NCBI GenBank assembly: GCA_003693705.1
Contig: RBZT01000852.1
Location: 1 to 37,150, forward strand
Direction: 5' to 3'
DNA from: Polymyxa betae
Lineage: Eukaryota; Endomyxa; Phytomyxea; Plasmodiophorida; Plasmodiophoridae
Length of the DNA: 37,150 nt
Positions 30,018-37,150 of this stretch are shown here, piece by piece. The first letter of the stretch is position 1. Every line of letters starts with the position of its first letter. The notes beneath the pieces are model-generated. The model was not told the DNA's origin and did not search any database. It saw nothing but the letters and a program-made list of their open reading frames with translations. The position numbers were made by a program, and so were the translations under genes.

Positions 30018-30883
30018 TCAAACTAATCCTGAGAGGAACAGCTCAAGGCTGGACTGTCGCTGGGCTAAGTTGGCGCCTGCAGGAGGAAAGCATCACAAGT
30101 CGATATAAGCTGCATGAATTATCATACCTGGAATTTGAACATTGTAAAACCACTCTAAACCATCAATATCGGCGTTCACAAGGCCAGCAACCGCACCTCT
30201 TGCCAAACCTATTGCTGGAAAGAACGCTGTTCCTGGAAAAACAGTTCCGATGGGAACTGGGACGGGAAGTGCTGCTAGCACGGGATCCTGGGGATTCCGA
30301 CCTACTGCGTGTCCAGGAGCTTCCTTAAGGAATGCTCGATATGTCATTCCCAGAAACGGAGCAGCACCAGTATGGACATGCTCATTACGTCACTCGATTT
30401 TCTGGTTCTGAGAACTGAATAAGACGATCAATGGGATTGCTACAGAAAATGTCAAACCTGAAGCCTTGTAGCTATGAGATCCAAAGTGGCAGTATGCTGG
30501 TTCAACGTGGCAGTATTTTGGGCCTGCAACGCTCTGATTGGAGCCAACGCTCGATTCAAGGCAGCAGGTAACCCCCCAGGGACAGCAGCGCGAACGATAT
30601 TCTGCATCTCTGGTGACTGATCAAAGGCAACCTCAGCTGTGTATAACTAAACGACAGTAATTCAGGTCCGAAAAATGCGATTCATATAAACATTAGATAC
30701 TATAGCATTGGCTACATCCGTGGGAGTAGCAGCAGCAGGTCGCTCTCCTTGACCAAACAGGGTATTGGTGGTACATTCTATGGCTGTTCTCAGATCCGCC
30801 ATGGTGGATTGCCCAGCTGGTATCTGGGGCGGCTGCGGGAATCTAGCTGCTGCACGACGGCTCTGCCTTGGGGCGCGCGGCAT
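30018..30883 (-). CDS. Four-exon gene of unknown function, in-frame TGA in exon 3
   Basis: Exons (minus) 30883-30701, 30646-30458, 30407-30128 and 30076-30018 fit in phase (711 nt); introns are 54, 50, 51 and 51 nt minus shared ends, all GT-AG, the last with a strong TTTCCTCCTGCAG acceptor. The N-terminus is basic (MPRAPRQSRRAAAR). A helical middle follows (VAFDQSPEMQNIVRAAV; LNRALAPIRALQAQNTATL). The C-terminal part has RNEHVH, GTVFPGTAFFPAIG, DIDGLEWFYN and finally RQSSLELFLSGLV. This pattern of FPxT-like motif, short helix ending xxFYN and an LxxFL end resembles a small uncharacterised protein family common in fungi and protists, which I cannot name. A TGA at 30392-30390 sits just before RNEHVH. 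Either the acceptor lies 3' of it or the copy is dead. Confidence 0.55.
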
Positions 30884-31293
30884 CTCTGCTTTGTGTCGTT
30901 GTTTCGGCAAATTAAATAGTCAGGTCGCGAAGAAAATTGCGCATCACTCTCCGCAGTTCTCACACTCGCGCGCTTCGTTTTCGAGGGTGTCCTAACTGTT
31001 ACTGTTGCGGACAGCTTAACTCTGTAATCAGTGACAATTCGACAAAAAAAGTGAGCACGCAAACATAAAAAGTGCGAGCGCAAGAAATAAAAAAAATGAA
31101 GAAAATGTCAAGAATGCTCAAAATTCGTAGCGAGATTTTTCGATGCTGTCAATAGCGCTTTACAGCATACCCGATCTGTTCCGGCGTTAAAGAGTCAGAT
31201 CCCTGGACACGATAGGCGCCGATGATTCGATATAATTTCCGCGCGAATTTGCGAATCTTCGCAACAGAAACGCTTTCTAATGCCAATGAAACT
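30884..31293. other. Promoter-side spacer of the minus-strand gene
   Basis: No gene is seen. The first ~150 bp should hold the promoter of the gene starting at 30883; no TATA element stands out. Confidence 0.3.
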
Positions 31294-31411
31294 ACAGTAA
31301 ATGTTTTTATTAAGGTTTTTTCATATAAGCCCTGAACCCTGATTTCGGATGCCTAAGACCCTGGACGCTGGAAATCCGGTCCCAGGGTCTTATTAGGAAC
31401 ATTCATTTACT
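31294..31411. mobile_element. MITE-like element, copy A
   Basis: The left end, ACAGTAAATGTTTTTATTAAGG, and the reverse complement of the right end, AGTAAATGAATGTTCCTAATAAGACC, form imperfect inverted repeats around a ~70-bp core without coding capacity. The core string CTAAGACCCTGGACGCTG (31353-31370) recurs in copy B. Confidence 0.6.
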
Positions 31412-31888
31412 ACTAATGCTATTTGCAATAAACTCGATAGCGTAAACTTGCCCTGGCCATCGACTTGAAAGCTCAATTTAATTGGAACTTTTTGTTAACG
31501 AATACTACAAAATCGATTTTGCGAAGCCTGTCTCGGAACGCACCAGCAGGAGCTCAAATCTTGATGAGCTCTTTCTCCTCATCGAATGGCGACCAAACTC
31601 TCATCGGAAATAAGAGAGAAAGGGATCGTTTCAGCTCCCCGTTAAACAATTCATGGACAGGTTGCGCCCAAGGACTGTATCGTAGTAAATGTCAACCGGA
31701 TTGAACTCGGTGCCAGTCTGGGACAAGATTGGTTCGGCGAGCCTTTCGTTCCTGGCCCATATTTCCTTGCCAAAATGGAGAATACTCGTCCAATATTCAA
31801 ATGGAAGTTATTTTGGCTATCAACACGCATCTCTCTTGAAAAAACGACGAATTTGCTAGATATTTTGATGCAAAAGTGATAGGATCCG
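31412..31888. other. Spacer with a short coding-like fragment
   Basis: A plus-strand frame near 31494-31605 (NEYYKIDFAKPVSERTS, NLDELFLLIEWRPNS) looks protein-like but stops at 31605 and has no domain. An overlapping open frame spans 31465-31704. Confidence 0.25.
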
Positions 31889-32010
31889 CAGTTTCTTTAT
31901 TAAGGCCCTCAAAAAGACGTTGGCACCTTGATAAGGCCCTCAACACTCAGTTTGGCTAAGACCCTGGACCCTGCCAATATTCACCAGGGCCTTATTAGAA
32001 ACTTTTACTG
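31889..32010. mobile_element. MITE-like element, copy B
   Basis: The left end, CAGTTTCTTTATTAAGGCCCT, and the reverse-complemented right end, CAGTAAAAGTTTCTAATAAGGCCCT, are inverted repeats. The core has CTAAGACCCTGGACCCTG (31956-31973). It has the same size class (~120 bp) and orientation as copy A, 595 bp away. Confidence 0.65.
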
Positions 32011-32159
32011 TATCTGAACCAAATGATTGAAATCGTAATTACAGTGTCTGTAAAACACATCTCGATTTTTAATTGAACTCACAGTAATATTTGGGTCGAA
32101 ATCGATCGAAAACCCAGCCGAGGTTACACAGAGAGGCGAAACAGCCAGGTCACGTCCAA

Positions 32160-32540
32160 CCGCTACAAAATGGATTCTGGCCCTTGTCACCGATTGCGTA
32201 CAAAACGTATTTAATGGAATTTCTTCGCGCTGGCATCTGCTTCACCACCGCCCACGACGTCCTGGTCCGTTTTACTGGACAGAACAACACAGTCTTTGAA
32301 CGTCGCTCTTGTCCGAACGCCAGCATTGGCGTCCTAGTCCTGCCCGCAGTCGATTTGCTTAATCATTCTGTGTGGAGGATCTGCATGTGTGTATGGGGCG
32401 AATGGGGCCCCGATCTGGGGGCGCGGAATCCTGTTCCGAACGGGGTTGCGGCGGCGCTAGCCCCAGTGTTCCCATTGATTGGAGTCGAATGTTTCAGACC
32501 ATCTTCGTATGGCGACCACTTTTTGTATTACAAAATCCTG
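32160..32540 (+). pseudogene. Possible SET-domain fragment
   Basis: An open frame contains VLVLPAVDLLNHS (NHS at 32361-32369) and, 45 codons on, GVECFRPSSYGDHF. This resembles the (L/A)VPxxDLLNHS ... GExxFxSYG pair of SETD3/Rubisco-methyltransferase-type SET domains. The residues between are Gly/Pro/Trp-rich and not typical, and neither start nor splice sites are clear. It may be chance resemblance. Confidence 0.25.
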
Positions 32541-32599
32541 TCTAATTTCGCTCTCTACTCATTTTTCTCCGCTATAAAACTGCTTATCTGATCGCTTGT

Positions 32600-33001
32600 G
32601 AGAATTTTACAAAACTTTTTGTGAAATTTATTGTAGTTATAGGGCGGATTGGATTGCAATCGATTTCCGATTTGATTGGAAAAGGACAACAAGGCCGCAA
32701 ACGTCTACGTTGAATGGTCTGTCATGGAGGCCGTCCTGTTCAGCATCATAACGTTGCGTTACACGAGCGGACCAACGACTCGATCGTCTCCAAATACCAC
32801 CAGCAACAGCAGCACGACCACCGATCGTCCAGAGCGATCAATCCGTCCGAGCTCCGGAACGACCGGAACGTGGATTGATCTCGACGGAATCGGCTCGGGT
32901 CCCTTTCCGCCAAGTCCCGCCCTCCTTCTCATTATCCAATCCGCTCTACAATTATCAAACCCCGATTCTATTCTATTTATTTATATCCAAATTAATCAAA
33001 T
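32600..33001 (+). other. Upstream region of the secreted-protein gene with open frames
   Basis: GC content rises here. A frame at 32715-32880 (HHNVALHERTNDSIVSKYHQ) and one at 32640-32754 are open but unassigned. The AT-rich 32930-33001 segment directly before the ATG at 33002 is the likely promoter/5' UTR. Confidence 0.3.
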
Positions 33002-33790
33002 ATGAAAACGACGATGGTCATGCTGGGCCTTGCCTCGGTGTCCGGTGTCATTGCGCAGGTCGCCCCTGTCGAAGGTAACCCTCCACATAGCGTTACAATG
33101 CCCATAATCTGACTGCTGCGAACAGCTGGTGTCACCGAGCCGATGGATTTCGCTACTGATATCAACAATCTCGTGACTCTGGATGGTAACGTGGCCGGAC
33201 GGGATCTGCTGTCAGCGACGCAAGATTACGTTACAGGTTCGTGGCAGGACGAACTCATTGATAACGCCCGCAACCTGTTCCGCGTCTACTCCGACGAACA
33301 GTTCCAGGAGGACGTCGAGCGCGATCTGTCCCAGGCTCGCGAAGTCGAGCAGGTTGTGAGCCCGCCCGCCGCCGCCGACGACGCTCAACAAGCGCTGGCA
33401 GAGGCTCCCATCCAACAGTTAGTGAAAGATCTGCAGGAAGGCCGCCGCACAGTCGAGGATTTGACTGAGCAGGAGACCGTGCAGATCTGCCGGTACTACA
33501 AGTCGTCGTTGAATAACGTTACGTGCGGCGTGGCCCTCCAGATTTTAGAGTGGCTGGACCTTAGCGAGGCCTCCGGCGACGCCGATTTCGTGGATAGGTG
33601 GTTCCGCTCCCAGCAGCCGAACGTCAACGCCGTCGAGGGGAACGAAACGCCCGTGGGCGAGCACGGCATGACGTTCGAGGATTTCTATAACACGAACTGG
33701 AACCAGGAGTGGAACGCGGCCTCGTCCGAACCTGATGCGGACTCGACGGCATCGACGGCGGCCACTACGAATGATATGGATACGGATTGA
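33002..33790 (+). CDS. Secreted protein of unknown function, two exons
   Basis: Exon 33002-33074 encodes a signal peptide (MKTTMVMLGLASVSGVIAQ). A 51-nt intron (33075-33125, GTAACC...GAACAG) leads to exon 33126-33790. The product is 245 residues and fully open. The mature part is acidic and largely helical (FRVYSDEQFQEDVERDLSQA; LVKDLQEGRRTVEDL), has one Cys pair (CRYYKSSLNNVTCG, including an N-glycosylation site), a Trp/Tyr-rich segment (FEDFYNTNWNQEWN) and an Asp/Thr/Ala tail. No family is recognised. There is no membrane helix or retention signal, so export is likely. The GC content is higher than the surrounding relics, as in the 35-kb gene. Confidence 0.75.
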
Positions 33791-34243
33791 GTCAATAAAC
33801 ATTGTCCTGTCTTTGTGCACATTTTGGCTGTTATTGAGCTCCGAGACAATTTGACATGAGGAATCATGAGTAACGAAACCCGAGGTGTGAATGGTTCCTC
33901 ATCACAGTTTATAGTGCTACTGGGAGCTTCTGGAGAAAAACTACCGTAACATTAACTTATGAGGGCCGTACTATTGTCCAGTGATAATTCACAGCCCTAC
34001 TCTGTAAAAGAGAAAGCGCTATCAGTATGTTAAAACCGGCTCTGAGTACCCTTTCGAATCCAGTTGAGAAAATCCGCAAACACCGTTCAAAATGCGCTGA
34101 ACTTTGCGCTCCGATGAGAATTAATAATTGGCCTTGGTGGGCCACATTGAACAGAAACACAAAATTGTTGTTTGTTATTGCTGTTTATTGAGGTAGATCA
34201 CAGATAAGGCATCTTTATAACAGCGTCGAGCAGGAATACGATC

Positions 34244-34256
34244 AAACCCTAACCCT
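34244..34256 (+). repeat. Telomere-like motif AAACCCTAACCCT
   Basis: Nearly two TTTAGGG/TTAGGG-type units on the C-rich strand. Confidence 0.6.
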
Positions 34257-34740
34257 GGAAGGGGCTTCGTTTGAACCATAGTGATGATTACCAGCGAGAT
34301 GTTGCGATCATCGCCAAAACGTCATGTGACGTTAACTGACTGAAAGAAGCGAAGCATTCCGGGTGGAAGACGCCGCAGGTCATGCTGGGCCATGCCGCAG
34401 AGTCACGTCACAAGATTTGGATGCCGAGATGGCAGAAGAGGTCAACAATCTTCAGCATTCCACAATTCCACGCATTCGCAGCTATCAATGATGGGCCAGT
34501 ATCACCCAGGTATTCAATCTCAGCTAGTAAAGATTCTCATAAAAAGTTTTCAAAGTTTCGACTTCAGATACTCACTGAGTTGGCGAACGTGGTATCATAA
34601 TGCTTGACGTTACTTCCTATCGGGCTGTTCTATACTACGTATAATATAATACTGGAGGATCAAGGCTGGCAAGGGTTTATTTGCAAAAAAAGTTCCATAA
34701 ACTTCTTCATTCTGATTTGGCAAACAGCACCTCTTTCAGA

Positions 34741-34756
34741 TAACCCTAAACCCTAA
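34741..34756 (+). repeat. Telomere-like motif TAACCCTAAACCCTAA
   Basis: Two units, plant/SAR-type spacing (AAACCCTAA telobox). Confidence 0.65.
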
Positions 34757-35015
34757 TCCAATACTTCAGGTCGTATCCAGCGACATCTGGGTGATCTCTC
34801 TAACCACTTTGTCTACGACAAACCAACCGTGGTGAATATCAGAAGGTGAATATTAGAATTGTATATTGATGAGAACAGGCTCGGACCATGTCCGGAAAGG
34901 TTCCACAGGCTGGAACATTCCAGCAGTTTACATGGCGCGGGCTGCGGAAAGTTCCGCAGAATATCCGGGTGGCCGTCGCTACTTTATTGCCATCATCACA
35001 GGTCGCTCCAATGAG

Positions 35016-35033
35016 CTAGGGTTTTAGGGTTTC
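35016..35033 (-). repeat. Telomere-like motif upstream of the 35.1-kb gene
   Basis: CTAGGGTTTTAGGGTTTC, about 100 bp before the ATG at 35132, in the orientation opposite to the two motifs to its left. It could act as a telobox promoter element. Confidence 0.6.
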
Positions 35034-35131
35034 GGATTCATTCCGATGAATTAATCTCAGATGGTTTCCGACGCCAACTTCCGCTCCATTCCCCTCCATA
35101 TGTAGTCTATTGATCCACAAACCTGGTCGGC

Positions 35132-37061
35132 ATGGGCGCCATTACACCGACTCTAATCATCGCCGTCGTGCTGGCCCTGGTCGCGGACCTCGTCCAGAGC
35201 CAGCTTCTCGATCCAGGTCCGTCATTGAATTCGTTCGCATTCCGGCAATTGTCAACGCTTACGTTTCCTACCACGAACCCAAGGCCCCCACCACATTTTA
35301 CGTTACAGTTTCGGTTTCGATTGCGTTACTCACTGCGTTTCTGCTGTTGAAACTTCAAAGGCTGTGGATTTTTACGTTACTGAATATCAGCTGTAACAAA
35401 TACTGAGCCAAGTCAAGGCTGGAGAAATCTATTCCGTTCGAGATCGTATCCGGGGCTACCAAGTCCGAGCATCTGGCTGGGCACCAGCTGTAGTCCGGAC
35501 TCGCTGGCGCTGCTGGACCACTGGAAGCATCAGCAAATAGAGCGCCAGGCGGACTTCACGGCCTCCGTCGGCGAGAATTCGAAATTTCGCCGCAGCATTT
35601 CGGACAGTTTCACCGAAAGCCAGCTGCTGCGGCTCGTGCAGATGTTCGAGCAGCATTGCCGCAGTTCAGACCACTGTTACGTTACGGAGTCCGCACTGAA
35701 GATTCCGCAGAAGGAAGGAAGTCCGGAGGTTTGTCTCCGCGTCTCGATTCTGAGCGACCCTATGAAGTTGATCCGCGATGGCTTCCAGTCGCTTCCTATT
35801 CGAGTTTGCGAACCTCAGGTAGGGTTTAGGGTTTTTGGATTGCATGTTTATGACGTGAATGCAGGAGGTTGCGGCGAAGGGCTCGCAGTGTGCCGAGATG
35901 ATTACCGCATTGGGGCCACCAAGTCCGGGGCTCTGTATCCCGCCTGATGATGACACCATGCAGAAAAAAATAGCCGTGTCGGAGTGCGAGACGCAATCCG
36001 AAATGGGTAAGACGGTGTCCGGCAAGGATTGGATACAGGGATACACAATGGAGAGCTATGCCAATATGCTGGTTGATCGGGAGATTGAAGATGTGCGGCC
36101 TCCGATAGGGCGCAGCCCCCCTCCGGAGCGCAGTTGCTCCCAAGGGTCCTCTTCAAATTCTCAGCTCGACGAAACTGTCGGACCTGTCGAGGGCTCCGAA
36201 GAGTTGGAGCGAATCGAAGGACAGAATGCGGAGTCCGAATTACAGAATGCGGAGTCCGAACAGCACGCTGGACAAAGCGCGACGTTCGAGGATAACTTTA
36301 GAGAGTGCGCAGAGTCCGCAGCAGCAACCGAGGCCAAACAGCCAGCTTTGGCCATTCGTAACGAAACTACCAGCGCCAAGGTACAGCTTCATGACGTTAC
36401 AGATCTCATGGCGAACGTATTTGTTAAGCGCTTTCTCAAGCGTCATTTTTATGGGGATCCACGAGGCGCTCCTGCCTCCAAACGACCTCGATATGAGACA
36501 AGCCCAAACCCTAATTACGCTACGAACCATTCAAACAGCGTCGATCCCGTGACGGACTTTGAAAACGCATCTCGCACATCGACGTCATCGCACGCGGTTC
36601 CGCTTGTCATACCGGCCCTGGGCCTATCCGAATCTCCGCCGCCGCGATCGCCACCAGAGACAGTGCCGCACACGCCGACGCAGCCAAGCGCAGCCCAAGC
36701 GCAGCCTTGTACGCGGCCTCCGGCCTCTGCAGCGCGATCTTCCACGCTGCAGTTCCGACACTCAGTGACGCAACCCGACGCGAATCCCGACGAGGTCGGG
36801 TACGGCTTCGCGCTCGATTACGATCTGCGGGATTGGTTCCGTATGACGGAGACCGTCATAGTAACGTTGGTGACGCTGGTGGTAACGTGTGCCCTGGTCG
36901 TGTCGTTACGCCTGAATCGGGTGACGGAGATCCCACTGGGACTGCGCGATTTCCAGCTGGAGCCGCGCACTTACACGTATCGGACGCTGTCCGGGAAACG
37001 GATCTCGGCTCGCACACTGATTCCGGACTGTTATACGCCGACGGCCGTCTCTGTCGCATAG
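35132..37061 (+). CDS. Single-pass membrane protein of unknown family, three exons
   Basis: Exons 35132-35216, 35391-35818 and 35865-37061 join in phase to 569 residues (introns 174 and 46 nt). Exon 1 is a signal peptide (TLIIAVVLALVADLVQS). Exon 2 and the start of exon 3 form a Cys-containing domain (LALLDHWKHQQIERQADF; LLRLVQMFEQHCRSSDHC; CLRVSILSDPMKLIRDGF). A Glu/Ser-rich low-complexity region includes a duplicated QNAESE unit (36222-36260), then FVKRFLKRHFYGD and a basic SKRPRYE cluster, a Pro/Ser/Thr-rich stretch, a membrane helix near residues 500-522 (ETVIVTLVTLVVTCALVVSL) and a ~50-residue Arg/Thr-rich tail. It is fully open. The basic cluster may be a nuclear signal, arguing for an endomembrane or nuclear-envelope protein, but a surface protein fits too. 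Confidence 0.75.
35819..35864 (+). other. 46-nt intron whose donor end is telomere-like
   Basis: The intron begins GTAGGGTTTAGGGTTTTTGG and ends GTGAATGCAG. Two TTTAGGG-like units make up the 5' splice site and its neighbourhood. Phase 0 on both sides. Confidence 0.7.
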
Positions 37062-37150
37062 TCCGAACTGTCTCCATCCTGACCTAAATACTTCATAATA
37101 GCACTTGAGGGCCCGAACCGGTTCTGAATCCATTTTCAGCATATGGGAGG

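Larger units (their letters stand above)
33791..35131. other. Intergenic region with telomere-like motifs
   Basis: No gene is supported. It holds three short telomere-like stretches and repeated AACCCT/AGGGTT strings that continue into the next gene. Open frames at 34382-34607 have no domain. Confidence 0.4.

Noticed and set aside
29717-30328. A 203-codon plus-strand open frame
   Set aside because: Its right half is antisense to two well-phased exons of the minus-strand gene and it shows no domain; the left half is AT-rich and featureless.
32676-33005. A 109-codon open frame before the secreted-protein gene
   Set aside because: It ends in the AT-rich leader of the next gene, is Ser/Thr/Pro low-complexity and competes with another open frame; no domain.
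36226-36552. An overlapping +1 frame in the last gene
   Set aside because: Shadow of the 35132-37061 coding frame, which has signal peptide, phased introns and membrane helix.
1-37150. Nuclear code with reassigned stop codons, suggested by stops inside coding-like stretches
   Set aside because: TAA, TAG and TGA all end otherwise complete genes here, and interior stops are confined to relics or explained by introns and frameshifts.
1-37150. CRISPR arrays, bacterial operons, tRNA or rRNA genes
   Set aside because: No spaced direct repeats and no operon structure; the spliced genes are eukaryotic. I did not find a tRNA cloverleaf or rRNA segment by eye, which does not exclude one.

Overview
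This window is nuclear DNA of a eukaryotic microbe. Genes are split by spliceosomal GT-AG introns and there are no operons or Shine-Dalgarno-led genes. Introns fall into a compact class of about 46-60 nt (genes at 22483-23378, 30018-30883, 33002-33790, 35132-37061) and a longer class of about 80-290 nt (the kinase gene at the left end). Short plant/SAR-type telomere-like motifs (TTTAGGG / AAACCCTAA) recur, most densely at 34.2-35.9 kb. That hints at a protist such as a stramenopile or rhizarian rather than an animal or typical fungus, but the sequence does not settle the lineage.

Layout. 0-3 kb: a 5'-truncated multi-exon protein-kinase-like gene with a predicted C-terminal membrane helix. 3-6 kb: a decayed region with the remains of a second kinase-like gene. 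6.3-7.6 kb: a gag-like relic and a candidate membrane-protein gene. 7.8-8.7 kb: an unrecognised basic coiled-coil gene with an in-frame stop. 8943-11429: a PIF/Harbinger DNA transposon with both borders, a TAA target-site duplication, a HARBI1-like transposase and a convergent AT-hook/Myb-like accessory gene. 11.4-13.6 kb: an unrecognised gene-like region ending in a mariner-type transposase C-terminal fragment. 14.6-22 kb: a minus-strand tandem cluster of a cell-surface receptor family (signal peptide, LamG-like region, SUEL-type lectin domain, Ser/Pro stalk, SEA-like module, membrane helix, tail) with two near-complete genes and two relics. 22.5-23.4 kb: a four-exon gene with one clear and one partial RRM. 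24.7-26.8 kb: a small Cys-rich gene, a chimeric gag-like/DUF4371 (hAT-type) relic and an RWD-domain gene. 27-30 kb: mostly decayed coding-like sequence. 30-30.9 kb: a four-exon gene of unknown function. 31.3-32 kb: two copies of a ~120 bp MITE-like element. 33 kb: a two-exon secreted protein. 35.1-37.1 kb: a three-exon, 569-residue single-pass membrane protein.

The genes do not form one pathway. The common themes are cell-surface or secreted products (lectin receptors, the kinase with a membrane anchor, the secreted protein, two other membrane proteins) and heavy transposon traffic. Several otherwise good genes are broken by exactly one base at short homopolymers. Either many are young pseudogenes or the underlying sequence under-calls homopolymers, so pseudogene calls here are provisional.
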